Source: CAYSEW01 sp964430245 (GTDB taxonomy: Bacteria > Bacteroidota > Bacteroidia > Flavobacteriales_D > Parvicellaceae). Taken from it: 64,000 bases of DNA. The stretch is from NCBI GenBank assembly GCA_964430245.1, contig CAYSEW010000013.1, forward strand, positions 1 through 64,000, written 5' to 3'. The notes below the pieces were generated by a model. It searched no databases. It worked only from the letters and a program-made list of their open reading frames with translations, and was not told the DNA's origin. Both the position numbers and the translations under genes were made by a program. Positions 1-8,396 of this stretch are shown here, in pieces (positions within the stretch are counted from its first letter, which is position 1; each line of letters starts with the position of its first letter).

Positions 1-2
1 AT

Positions 3-713
3 GATGATTCTGTAACTACAGCTAACATTAATTCTGTTACACATTTAGATATATCAGGTGGGGCCGGTACTGCAATTGGTATTTTTGACCTTACTGGGAT
101 TGAAGATTTTACTGCCTTAACTTATTTAAGCTGTTATTATAATAATATCATGTTTTTAGATTTAAGCAATAATACTTTTTTAGATACTTTGATCTGTTTT
201 AGCATTCAGCTTACCAGTTTGGACGTAAGTAATAATACAAGTTTAACTTTTTTAAGCTGTTATGATAATCAGCTTAGCTGCCTTGATCTAAAAAATGGGA
301 ATAATATAAATATGGAATTATTTGCTACTTCAAATCCAAACCTATCTTGCATTGAGGTAGATGATCCTGCTTGGTCTACAACTAATTGGACTGCTGCTAA
401 TTCTAATATAGATACAGGTGTAACTTTCAATACCAATTGCAATTACCCTTTAGGATGTTTTTATATCCCAACAATAATTAAAGAAAACATATCTAACATC
501 TCTCTATTTCCTAACCCCACAGATGGTCTCATTATCCTTAATGTAAATGGATATAAAGGAACTATTAACACACAAGTCTATGACCTTTCGGGGAGATTAC
601 TTCAAACCACTTTTAATAAATCTATAAGTCTTGATGACTATGCTAAAGGTATATATATTTTCAAGGTAGAATTTGGCAATAGAATTGAAAAGTTGAAAGT
701 GATTAAAGACTAA
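3..713 (+). CDS. T9SS type A cargo protein with leucine-rich-like repeats, 5' end outside window
   Basis: The reading frame is open to the left edge, so only the C-terminal 236 or so residues are present. The visible part has irregular leucine-rich-like repeats built on the pattern LTSLDVSNNTSLTFLSCYDN, which are common in secreted Bacteroidota surface proteins. It ends in a type A sorting domain of about 75 residues: an FPNPTDG turn, then a VYDLSGRLL strand and the closing KGIYIFKVEF...KLKVIKD strands. In characterised species this domain directs export through the type IX secretion system and is usually removed at the surface. An in-frame ATG at 150 is internal and not the true start. The ligand and function of the repeats are unknown. 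Export route is well supported; the role is not. Confidence 0.85.
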   Translation, partial: DDSVTTANINSVTHLDISGGAGTAIGIFDLTGIEDFTALTYLSCYYNNIMFLDLSNNTFLDTLICFSIQLTSLDVSNNTSLTFLSCYDNQLSCLDLKNGNNINMELFATSNPNLSCIEVDDPAWSTTNWTAANSNIDTGVTFNTNCNYPLGCFYIPTIIKENISNISLFPNPTDGLIILNVNGYKGTINTQVYDLSGRLLQTTFNKSISLDDYAKGIYIFKVEFGNRIEKLKVIKD

Positions 714-757
714 CCCCCATCTTCCCCGATTTATTATATTAGATTAAAATTTAAGAA

Positions 758-1048
758 ATGAAAAAAATATTAATGTCATTTGCTGTGTTAACCTTTGTTG
801 CTTGCTCAGGAGGAAATAAGGATGGTGATTCAGAAGAAAATAAAGGTGATGTTGTTTCAAAAATTGAAGCAGAAATGGGTATAACAATGTGTGATTGCAT
901 GCCAACAGAAGACAAGCCAGATTTCTCAGACAAGGAAGTGTTAAAAGCTTTTCAATTACATAATGATTCTTGCATGGCTTTACAAAAAGAAGTAATGGAT
1001 AAGGTAGGTAGGAGTGGTTATACTAAAGCGCAACAAGAGTGTAAGTGA
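758..1048 (+). CDS. Small putative lipoprotein
   Basis: This 96-residue protein starts with MKKILMSFAVLTFVACSGG: a basic start, a hydrophobic stretch and a lipobox-like FVAC ending at Cys16. It is therefore probably a lipoprotein anchored in the inner or outer membrane. The mature part is acidic and Lys-rich with four further cysteines (CDCMP, a DSC and the terminal CK), which might form disulphides or bind metal. I do not recognise a family. It lies 44 nt after the T9SS cargo gene and ends 2 nt before the convergent mnmE stop. Its reality rests on the clear signal sequence and the absence of a better frame. Confidence 0.65.
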   Translation: MKKILMSFAVLTFVACSGGNKDGDSEENKGDVVSKIEAEMGITMCDCMPTEDKPDFSDKEVLKAFQLHNDSCMALQKEVMDKVGRSGYTKAQQECK

Positions 1049-1050
1049 TT

Positions 1051-2412
1051 TTATTTACCGATACAAAAGTTGGCAAAGATGTTGCCTAGTAGATCATCTG
1101 TAGTGATTTCCCCTGTTATAGTTCCTAAATGATACAATACCTGCCGGATGTCCATAGCAAGGAAGTCTCCAGTAATGTTATTATCCATTCCATCTTTAAC
1201 TTTTAGCAGATCGTCATGTGATTTTTTCAATGCTTGGTAATGGCGGGCGTTGGTTACAATGGTGCTTTCTAAGTTGAAATTCTTGGCTCCATATAAATCG
1301 TAGATAGATTCTTTAACTTTTTCAGCATCATCAATTTGTAAAGCAGACATCGGAAGATGCTCATCGGGTAGAGTATTTCCATTTTCTAATAGGTCGATCT
1401 TATTAGCTATGATGAGAGTGGGTACATTTAGCTGATCGAGCTTAATAAGGTCTTCTTCTACTTCTTTGGTTTTGGTGTCTAAAGCATCGTACATGTAAAT
1501 AAGCAGTGAGGAGGAGCTAATCTTTTCCAAAGTGCGTTTCACACCCATTTTTTCAACTTTGTCTGTTGCTTCTCTTAAACCAGCTGTGTCGATCAAACGA
1601 AAATCAATCCCTTGAATATTCAATACCTCCTCAATAGAATCTCTTGTAGTACCTGGAATGTTAGAGACCAATGCTCTTTCTTCATTCAATAAGCTGTTAA
1701 GAAGGGTGGATTTACCTGCATTGGGTCTGCCAGCAATTACTGTTTGTACACCATTTTTAATGGCATTTCCCAGCTGAAAGGATTCCTTAAGCTTTCCTAC
1801 ATGCGCTATTAATTCATCGATCAGATTATACAATTCCTTTCTGTCTGCAAATTCTACATCTTCTTCAGAAAAATCCAATTCTAGCTCCACTAAAGAAGCA
1901 AAGTGGATGAGCTGATCTCTTAAGGTTTTTAATTCACTGGAAAATCCACCTTTCATTTGTTTAAGGGCAATTTCATGAGCAGCAGAAGATTTTGAATGAA
2001 TAAGGTCTGCAATGGCTTCGGTTTGGCTCAGGTCCATTTTTCCATTTAAAAAAGCCCGTTGGGAGAACTCACCGGGTTGTGCCATGCTACACCCTAGCTC
2101 GATTAAAGCTTCTAGAATCTGTTGCTGGATATATTCTGACCCATGGCAGGTAATCTCTATTACATCTTCTCCCGTAAATGAATGAGGGTTCTTAAATAGG
2201 GTCACCACCACATCATCTAATATTTTCTCTTTATAGGTGATGGTACAGAAATGGGCACTGTAACCTTCTGCATCTATTAAGGGTTTATTTACTAAACCGC
2301 CACAGATATTTATTGCATTTTCTCCTGAAACTCTTATAAGAGCCACACCTCCAGTTCCAGGAGGAGAAGAAATGGCACAGATAGTGTTGTTATTAAAAGA
2401 TGCTTGTTGCAT
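1051..2412 (-). CDS. mnmE: tRNA uridine-5-carboxymethylaminomethyl modification GTPase MnmE (TrmE)
   Basis: MnmE works with MnmG to install the carboxymethylaminomethyl group on the wobble uridine (U34) of several tRNAs, using a tetrahydrofolate-bound one-carbon unit and GTP-driven dimerisation. The 453 residues match the family length. The N-terminal folate-binding domain starts with TICAISSPPGTGGVALIRVSG. The G domain carries GRPNAGKS (228-235), GTTRD, DTAGLRE (275-281) and NKID (337-340). The invariant C-terminal CIGK, whose Cys is catalytically important, is intact. I place the start at the ATG at 2412, not at the TTG seven codons upstream at 2433, because family alignment begins here and a promoter box lies 4 nt before this ATG. 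Confidence 0.96.
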   Translation of the reverse strand: MQQASFNNNTICAISSPPGTGGVALIRVSGENAINICGGLVNKPLIDAEGYSAHFCTITYKEKILDDVVVTLFKNPHSFTGEDVIEITCHGSEYIQQQILEALIELGCSMAQPGEFSQRAFLNGKMDLSQTEAIADLIHSKSSAAHEIALKQMKGGFSSELKTLRDQLIHFASLVELELDFSEEDVEFADRKELYNLIDELIAHVGKLKESFQLGNAIKNGVQTVIAGRPNAGKSTLLNSLLNEERALVSNIPGTTRDSIEEVLNIQGIDFRLIDTAGLREATDKVEKMGVKRTLEKISSSSLLIYMYDALDTKTKEVEEDLIKLDQLNVPTLIIANKIDLLENGNTLPDEHLPMSALQIDDAEKVKESIYDLYGAKNFNLESTIVTNARHYQALKKSHDDLLKVKDGMDNNITGDFLAMDIRQVLYHLGTITGEITTDDLLGNIFANFCIGK

Positions 2413-2416
2413 TGGA

Positions 2417-2424
2417 CAAAGATA
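2417..2424 (-). promoter_or_regulatory. -7 promoter box for mnmE, 4 nt from the ATG
   Basis: On the minus strand the bases read TATCTTTG, a full match to the Bacteroidota -7 consensus TAnnTTTG, followed by TCCA and the mnmE ATG. A TTG lies 23 nt upstream of the box as a loose -33 element. Transcription would be expected to start at or next to the A of the ATG, giving a leaderless message. Inferred from consensus only. Confidence 0.55.
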
Positions 2425-2433
2425 GTAGTGCAA

Positions 2434-2466
2434 TTTGTTTCCATTTGCAATATTGTACTAATTTTA
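2434..2466 (+). promoter_or_regulatory. Promoter for the MORN-type gene, overlapping the mnmE promoter region
   Basis: TTTG at 2434-2437, a 21-nt spacer and TAATTTTA at 2459-2466 fit the Bacteroidota promoter except for the final base of the -7 box. The gene starts at 2477. It is divergent from mnmE, so the two promoters share about 50 bp. Confidence 0.45.
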
Positions 2467-2476
2467 AAAAATAAAT

Positions 2477-3619
2477 ATGCTTATTAAAAATAACATAGTC
2501 ATACTTTTTATTGTTTTTGGTCAATTTGCCTACGGTCAGATCTCTAGAGGTGGTAATAACCAACAGGAGGAAAATACAGAAGAACAATCCAATGAAAAGG
2601 ATTCTTATGAATCTAGGTTTGAAACCAAAAAAAAGGTTGCTAATTGTAATGAGGACCTAGAACTTGAGCAGTCAAATAACCTAATTTATCATAAAAGAAC
2701 AAAAAAACCATTTACAGGAGATTGTGTTTCTTATTATGATAATAGACAGATGGAACGTAAGGTTTCTTTTGTATTAGGAAAAGAAAACGATACTGCTTAC
2801 ACTTACTATGAAAATGGGCAGCTTAAAGTAATGTGTATTTATGTACATGGAGTAGAAAATGGGACTTGGGGTTACTGGCATGAGAATGGCCAAATTGCTT
2901 GGGGTAATACCTATGATATGGGTGAAAAAACAGGAGAATGGCTGTTTTTTAAAGAAGATGGTACACCTATAAAGGTGATGAATTATAGAAAAGACCTATT
3001 GGATGGTGAGTCTAAATACTATTACCCTAGTGGGCATATTAAAAAGATAGTAGAGTACAATAATGGTAAAATACATGGGAATTTTCATACATTTTACGAT
3101 GATAGCATTGTTAAATTTCAAAAAACCTTTAGAAATGGCAATGTAGATGGTGAGGAGATCTATTATTATCCTTCAGGTGAGATTTCTTACAAACTAAAAT
3201 GGAAGGATGGAGTAGAAGTAGGAAAATGGGAATATTATTATTCGAATGGACAGCTCGATCATCAAGGTTCTTGGTTGGAGGGTCAAAAGGATGGATTATG
3301 GGAATATTATTTGGAAGATGGAAAGAATCAAGCCAGTGTATTATATAGTAAAGGTAGGGAGTGGAAGGTCATTGAGTTTGATCGTTTTGGTCAGCCAAAA
3401 AATCAGGAAGAATTTGAAAAATTTAATCAAATGGTCTCTGATAAAGAGGCCATTGAAGCAGCTGAAACTAATAGAGGAAAAAGAAAGCTAAAAAGAAAGG
3501 CGAGAAGAGCAGAGAGAAAAGCCAAAAGACAAGCAAAGAAAGAAGCAAAGCGAAAGAAGAAAGCAGCAGCTAAAAAAAAGAAGGAAGAAAACAATATAAA
3601 TGAAGAAGATAATGAATGA
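2477..3619 (+). CDS. Exported MORN-variant (YwqK-like) repeat protein with a polybasic tail
   Basis: The 380-residue protein begins with a signal peptide (MLIKNNIVILFIVFGQFAYG, cleavage near 20). From about residue 70 to 290 it has tandem 22-24-residue repeats of the type YYENGQLK...G.ENGTWGYWHENGQ, which are MORN-variant repeats of the YwqK family. In Bacteroidota such proteins are common, exported and mostly uncharacterised; the toxin-antitoxin label sometimes attached to YwqK has little support here because no toxin is adjacent. The last 50 residues are almost all Lys, Arg and Ala (roughly 330-370), then a short acidic end. That tail is unlike the rest and could bind nucleic acid, LPS or other polyanions. 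The 3' end overlaps queE by up to 20 nt, so the two are probably co-translated. Confidence 0.85.
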   Translation: MLIKNNIVILFIVFGQFAYGQISRGGNNQQEENTEEQSNEKDSYESRFETKKKVANCNEDLELEQSNNLIYHKRTKKPFTGDCVSYYDNRQMERKVSFVLGKENDTAYTYYENGQLKVMCIYVHGVENGTWGYWHENGQIAWGNTYDMGEKTGEWLFFKEDGTPIKVMNYRKDLLDGESKYYYPSGHIKKIVEYNNGKIHGNFHTFYDDSIVKFQKTFRNGNVDGEEIYYYPSGEISYKLKWKDGVEVGKWEYYYSNGQLDHQGSWLEGQKDGLWEYYLEDGKNQASVLYSKGREWKVIEFDRFGQPKNQEEFEKFNQMVSDKEAIEAAETNRGKRKLKRKARRAERKAKRQAKKEAKRKKKAAAKKKKEENNINEEDNE

Positions 3620-4229
3620 GGAAGTGTTTAAGAATAAAATCCCCTTAATGGAACAATATTATACTATCCAGGGAGAGGGTTATTATTCTGGTAGACCTGC
3701 TGTTTTTATTAGATTAGCAGGTTGTGATGTGGGTTGTGTTTGGTGTGATGTTAAGGAAAGCTGGGACGAAAAAGCCCATCCGCTTGTTTCTATCAATAGC
3801 ATTATAGATGAGGTACTTAAAACAGGGTGTAAATTTGTAGTGATTACAGGAGGAGAGCCAACTATTTATAATTTATCATTTTTAACCACTGCCTTGAAAA
3901 CTCACGGTATGGAGATCGCTATTGAAACATCAGGAACAAATCCCTTAAGAGGTGAATTAAGCTGGGTAACCTTCAGTCCTAAGAAATTTAAAGAACCTCT
4001 CGATGATTATTATCAATTTTCCGATGAGTTAAAGGTGGTAGTCTATCACCCTTCTGATCTGCAATGGGCAGAAGAGCATGCAGCTAAAATGAAAAGTGAT
4101 TGCCATTTTTTTCTGCAACCCGAATGGTCTAAAATGGAGGAGTTGATGCCTGAAATACTTTCATATATTAAAGCACATCCTAAATGGAAACTATCTCTTC
4201 AAACTCATAAATTCATAAATATACCTTAG
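3600..4229 (+). CDS. queE: 7-carboxy-7-deazaguanine synthase (radical SAM)
   Basis: QueE converts 6-carboxy-5,6,7,8-tetrahydropterin to 7-carboxy-7-deazaguanine, the ring-contracting step of queuosine precursor synthesis. The radical SAM motif is C-x3-C-x2-C at Cys42, Cys46 and Cys49 (CDVGCVWC), which binds the 4Fe-4S cluster; QueE proteins often use this spacing. Also visible are the substrate-binding YYTIQGEG near residues 20-27 and the GGEP motif (VVITGGEPT), which contacts SAM. At 209 residues it is full length for the family. Starts at 3600 or 3612 are both possible; both overlap the upstream MORN gene. No other que gene is in the window. Confidence 0.93.
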   Translation: MKKIMNEEVFKNKIPLMEQYYTIQGEGYYSGRPAVFIRLAGCDVGCVWCDVKESWDEKAHPLVSINSIIDEVLKTGCKFVVITGGEPTIYNLSFLTTALKTHGMEIAIETSGTNPLRGELSWVTFSPKKFKEPLDDYYQFSDELKVVVYHPSDLQWAEEHAAKMKSDCHFFLQPEWSKMEELMPEILSYIKAHPKWKLSLQTHKFINIP

Positions 4230-4234
4230 CTAAT

Positions 4235-6226
4235 ATGAAGCAGTCATTGATTTTTTTATGTTGTATTGTGCTGTTCTGCTCTTGTTCAGTTGCACAAAAA
4301 GGGATGTACTCTACTAAAAGTAAGAAGGCCATAAAGGCCTATGAGTCTGCTAAGACCTGTTTTAATAATATTGATCCTGTTTCGGGGAAACCAGCATTGG
4401 AATGCGCAGAGACTTATGTTCTTAAAGCGCTTAGTAAAGATTCTCTTTTTACTGAGGCCTATGCGCTAGCTTCTAATATATGTGTAGAAAAAGGTGATAT
4501 AGAAAAAGCGATCCATTATAAGGAAAAAATGATTAAGTATTGTATGGGTGTTCCAGAATATGAATTTTTCTATTTAGCAAGTATGCAAATGGCAGTTGGT
4601 AATTATATGGAGTGTAGGTTCAATGCCCAGAAGTATATACAATACCCAGATATAAGTGAGCATTCCTATAATACGTGTTTGAGATTTATAAAGAATTGTG
4701 ATTTTGCATTACAGTCTATGCAATCTCCTTATCCATTTGAGCCTGTTAATTTAGGACCTGGGGTAAACACAGATAGGCCAGAATATTTCCCCTCTATTAC
4801 AGCTGATGATTCTGTATTATTATTTACAAGAAGAATATTGGATGAAGACTCTCCATGGGGGACAGAACAAGAAGAAATATTTATTTCTAATAAAATGAGT
4901 GATCATTGGAGTGCTGGCTCTTTGATCAGTAATAATATCAATACTTCTTATAACGAAGGGGCTCCAACTTTCAGTGCAGATGGAAAATATGTGATTTTTG
5001 TTGGGTGTGAAACAGGTAGTAGAGGAGATTATGAATATGGAGAGGGTCGAAAAGGATATGGTAGCTGTGATCTTTTTGTAAGTGAAAAAATAGGGGATAC
5101 GTGGTCTAAGCCTTTTAATATGGGACCTCCCATTAATTCAAAACATTGGGAAACACAGCCTTCTTTTTCTTCTGATGGTAGAACCCTTTATTTTATAAGA
5201 GGTATGACTTACGATAGACAAAGAAGAGAGAAAAGAGATCAGGATATTTATATGGTACAGCTTACAGATGAGGGTGTATGGACAAAACCAGTAAGGTTGG
5301 GAGATAATATAAATACTCCTTATAGAGAAGAGTCTGTGCAGATTCACCCTGATGGTCAAACACTTTATTTTTCAAGTAATGGTCATACTGGTATGGGAGG
5401 ATTGGATATATATATGAGCAGGATGCAAGAAAATGGAGAATGGGGTGAAGCTATTAATTTAGGCTATCCCATTAATACACACATGGATGAAAACTCAGTT
5501 TTGGTTTCCTCAAAAGGAGAATTGGCATTTTTTGCAACCAATAGAGAAGGTGGGTATGGTAGTTTAGATCTGTATAGTTTTATAGTTCCTGAAGATTTTC
5601 AACCTATTAAAACCACCTTTATTAAAGGAAAGGTATATGATAAAGAAACAAATGAACCATTGGCTGCTAAATTTGAGCTAAAGGATCTAAGTAATGGTAA
5701 GATCTTTAAGCAGGCATTTGCCAATTCAGGAAATGGGGAATTTTTAGTGGCATTGCCAGAAAACAAAGATTTTGCATTACATGCTAAATATGAAGGGTAT
5801 TTGTTTTATTCCATGAACTACTCTATTGATAAGCTCTCAAAATCTAAAGATGGGTTTGTGATCAATGTTCCTATGAGTAAAATTCAGCCAGGGACTTTTA
5901 TTTTGGAGAACATTTTTTTTGATGTTGATAGCTGGGAGTTGAAAAATGAATCTATGGCAGAGCTTAAAGAGATTCTTACATTTTTAATCAATAATCCAAA
6001 ATTAAAAGTGGAGATTTCTGGTCATACAGATAGTGATGGAGATGAGGATGATAATCAGATTCTTTCAGAAAACCGAGCAAAAGCAGTTGTGAGCTGGTTA
6101 ACAGACAGAGGGATACTTCCTGATAGAATAACTTCTAAAGGATATGGGGAGAAAATGCCTCTATTACTTAATTCATCAGATGAAAATAAAGCTAAAAACA
6201 GAAGAACAGAACTTACAATTCAATAA
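4235..6226 (+). CDS. PorE-like lipoprotein: TPR, PD40 propeller, carboxypeptidase-like and OmpA domains
   Basis: The 663-residue protein has a lipoprotein-type start (LFCSCS, Cys17), a TPR-like helical part (about 25-160), a PD40/WD40-like beta-propeller (about 170-450, with repeated YFPSITADDS and PSFSSDGRTLYF blades), a carboxypeptidase-regulatory-like domain (about 460-545, KGKVYDKETNEPLAAKFEL), and a C-terminal OmpA peptidoglycan-binding domain (about 555-663, with ISGHTDSDGDED and the NRRTEL end). This order is that of PorE, a periplasmic T9SS component in Porphyromonas that links the secretion machine to the cell wall. Bacteroidota carry several paralogues with this layout, so PorE-like is as far as the sequence goes. 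It starts 5 nt after queE and may share its transcript. Confidence 0.85.
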   Translation: MKQSLIFLCCIVLFCSCSVAQKGMYSTKSKKAIKAYESAKTCFNNIDPVSGKPALECAETYVLKALSKDSLFTEAYALASNICVEKGDIEKAIHYKEKMIKYCMGVPEYEFFYLASMQMAVGNYMECRFNAQKYIQYPDISEHSYNTCLRFIKNCDFALQSMQSPYPFEPVNLGPGVNTDRPEYFPSITADDSVLLFTRRILDEDSPWGTEQEEIFISNKMSDHWSAGSLISNNINTSYNEGAPTFSADGKYVIFVGCETGSRGDYEYGEGRKGYGSCDLFVSEKIGDTWSKPFNMGPPINSKHWETQPSFSSDGRTLYFIRGMTYDRQRREKRDQDIYMVQLTDEGVWTKPVRLGDNINTPYREESVQIHPDGQTLYFSSNGHTGMGGLDIYMSRMQENGEWGEAINLGYPINTHMDENSVLVSSKGELAFFATNREGGYGSLDLYSFIVPEDFQPIKTTFIKGKVYDKETNEPLAAKFELKDLSNGKIFKQAFANSGNGEFLVALPENKDFALHAKYEGYLFYSMNYSIDKLSKSKDGFVINVPMSKIQPGTFILENIFFDVDSWELKNESMAELKEILTFLINNPKLKVEISGHTDSDGDEDDNQILSENRAKAVVSWLTDRGILPDRITSKGYGEKMPLLLNSSDENKAKNRRTELTIQ

Positions 6227-6250
6227 AAAGAGTTAACTTTATTGCCTGTT

Positions 6251-6973
6251 ATGGAGTTGAAGAATTCACTAAAAAAGATCATTAAAAAGATCCCTATTCG
6301 TTTCACAAGTAATCAACGTTACGATTCTCAGACTAAGAGAATCATGCAGATTGTCTTAGAACATAATTCTACTTTTATTGATGTTGGTTCACATAAAGGA
6401 GAAGTGTTGTCAAAAGCTCTTAAGATTGCTCCTAAAGGAAAGCACTATGCGTTTGAGCCTATTCCTCAGATACATAAGAAATTGGATAAGAGATATGGAC
6501 AGTATTGTGATATTAAGAATATTGGCTTAAGTGATCATTTTGGTGAAACATCATTCAATCATGTAGTGTCAAATCCAGCTTATAGTGGAATAAAGCAACG
6601 AACATATCCTAAAAAAGAAAAGATCGAAGAGATTACTATACAGGTGGATACATTAGATAATCAACTATTAGAGCAGGAGCGAATAGATATGATTAAGATA
6701 GATGTTGAAGGAGGTGAATTAGATGTGTTGAAAGGTGCTATTAAGATTTTAAATAAATTTCATCCAGTCATTGTCTTTGAGCATGGTAAAGGGGCAGCTG
6801 AATATTACGAAACAACACCCCAAGAAGTATTTACTTTTTTAGACGAACAGCATTACAATATTTTTACATTAAAAGCTTTTATTGAAAATACTGATCAGCT
6901 TACAAAGGATGAATTCATTTCGCTGTTTAATAGCAATAAAGAGTATTATTTTTTAGCAAAAGCTAAAGCTTGA
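6251..6973 (+). CDS. FkbM family methyltransferase
   Basis: This is a 240-residue SAM-dependent methyltransferase of the FkbM type, which O-methylates hydroxyl groups on polyketides, glycans or other small molecules. Visible motifs are the SAM-binding loop FIDVGSHKGEVLSKAL, the acidic end of strand 2 in YAFEPIP, and the hallmark IDMIKIDVEGGELDVLKGA block. The substrate is unknown; surface polysaccharide is the usual guess in this phylum. I use the ATG at 6251 in preference to a TTG three codons upstream. It follows the PorE-like gene by 24 nt. Its last 11 nt overlap the end of the convergent T9SS gene. Confidence 0.88.
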   Translation: MELKNSLKKIIKKIPIRFTSNQRYDSQTKRIMQIVLEHNSTFIDVGSHKGEVLSKALKIAPKGKHYAFEPIPQIHKKLDKRYGQYCDIKNIGLSDHFGETSFNHVVSNPAYSGIKQRTYPKKEKIEEITIQVDTLDNQLLEQERIDMIKIDVEGGELDVLKGAIKILNKFHPVIVFEHGKGAAEYYETTPQEVFTFLDEQHYNIFTLKAFIENTDQLTKDEFISLFNSNKEYYFLAKAKA

Positions 6974-8396
6974 TAAAGCATCCAATCCCTTTAATTTTTT
7001 GTTTAGTTGATATATGATAAATTCCTGGAATTAAGTTACTTATATTTATTTCATTGTTGGTCAATTTTTTAATTGAGATTAGTTTTCCTGCTGAATTAAA
7101 AAGGTAGATGTTTTCATTATTTTGAATCTCTTGAATGTGAAGAAAATCTTTGGCTGGATTAGGGTAGATTTTCAAATTGTTATTGCTGTTTGAAATAGGT
7201 GTAGATAGGTCAAGGTCTTCTACTAGATTTGTGTTATTATTCAGTAAAGTGTCCATCTTTAAAAGAAAAATACTACTCATTCCATTTAATGTTCCTGTAG
7301 TAGTTCCTGTTATTATAATAGAATGATCTGCAGTAGTATCAGCATCATTACTAAACTCATTATAGTTTGTTCCAAATGTTCCTGTAAAGCCACTTATGGA
7401 AAACATATTATTCAATTGGGTAATGAGAACATCTGAATATCCATTTCCGCCTCCGAAAGAAAAAGTGTTTGCAATAAGTGAATATGAAGTTGAGTCATGA
7501 TGTCTTAGGATTGAAGTGCTAAAATCATTTAAGGCACCACTGTATTCATTGGAAAAGAGCAATGTTCCAGCGGTATCAATTGAACCAAAAAAAGCAGCAA
7601 TATTGGTGGATTGCTGATCGTTTCCAGCTATTAAATAATTACCATTTGAAGCAAAACAGACACTGATTCCTTCATCATTTAGTGTGTCACTTAGTATGAA
7701 ATTCCAGATCTCATTACCAAGGCTGTCTGTTTTTACAACCCAAATATCCGCATCATTATATTGTGTATTGCTAGAAGTTGTTCCTATACATATAATGTTT
7801 CCATGATCATCTTCTTTTACTTCATTAAATACTTCTTCACCTATTCCGCCATAAGTTTTGGTCCAGAGTGTATCTCCCATTTCATTGATTTTTATCATAT
7901 AAGCATCAGTACCTCCAGCTCCATAGCTATAGGTTTCTCCTGCAAGTAAATAGCCATTTGTTGAGTGATTTACTTTACTTATTGTATAAGCTAAGTCCCA
8001 ATCTTCACCTCCATATCTTTTGGTCCATTGATGCTGTCCGTTAGAAGCTATCTTAACAAGATAAAAATCATAACCCATTGTTCCGCTATTAGAATATCCA
8101 GTCAAGAGAAAACTACCGTCATCCATTTCTATCGCATCGGTACCATAATCTATATTGGGTCCTCCGTATATGCACGACCATAAGTAATCACCTAAAGAGT
8201 CTACTTTAAAAACATAAAGATCTGTAGCTCCATTTCCAAAACTTTCAGTAGCACCAACTCCTAAATAGCAAGTATCACTTGTTAAAAGAATAGATTCGCC
8301 AAAATCATTACCAGAACCTCCATAAGATCTAAAAAATGTAATCTGTGCATTGTAGAACAATGGAATAAAAATAGATATGAAAACTAGTTTTTTCAT
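6963..8396 (-). CDS. T9SS type A cargo protein with propeller-like repeats
   Basis: The protein (477 residues from the ATG at 8396) has a signal peptide (MKKLVFISIFIPLFYNA) and six or seven 50-60-residue repeats of the kind RSYGGSGNDFGESILLT...YLGVGATESFGNGATDLYVFKVDSLGDYLWSCIYGG. Such repeats are typical of secreted beta-propeller proteins in Bacteroidota. The end is a type A T9SS sorting domain (IYPNPAKDFLHI, then YLFNSAGKLISI and IPGIYHIS). The start at 8396 is fixed by a 4-nt ATGA overlap with the stop of the upstream gene. It is the last gene of a three-gene coupled operon and its stop overlaps the convergent FkbM gene by 11 nt. The binding partner or substrate is unknown. Confidence 0.85.
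   Translation of the reverse strand: MKKLVFISIFIPLFYNAQITFFRSYGGSGNDFGESILLTSDTCYLGVGATESFGNGATDLYVFKVDSLGDYLWSCIYGGPNIDYGTDAIEMDDGSFLLTGYSNSGTMGYDFYLVKIASNGQHQWTKRYGGEDWDLAYTISKVNHSTNGYLLAGETYSYGAGGTDAYMIKINEMGDTLWTKTYGGIGEEVFNEVKEDDHGNIICIGTTSSNTQYNDADIWVVKTDSLGNEIWNFILSDTLNDEGISVCFASNGNYLIAGNDQQSTNIAAFFGSIDTAGTLLFSNEYSGALNDFSTSILRHHDSTSYSLIANTFSFGGGNGYSDVLITQLNNMFSISGFTGTFGTNYNEFSNDADTTADHSIIITGTTTGTLNGMSSIFLLKMDTLLNNNTNLVEDLDLSTPISNSNNNLKIYPNPAKDFLHIQEIQNNENIYLFNSAGKLISIKKLTNNEINISNLIPGIYHISTKQKIKGIGCFIKL

Noticed and set aside
751..933. Minus-strand frame over the small lipoprotein gene
   Set aside because: Its product has no domain or signal sequence, while the plus-strand frame has a clear lipobox. 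It is an antisense shadow.
3246..3491. Plus-strand frame inside the MORN-type gene
   Set aside because: It is an alternative frame of the repeat region with no family match and no promoter.
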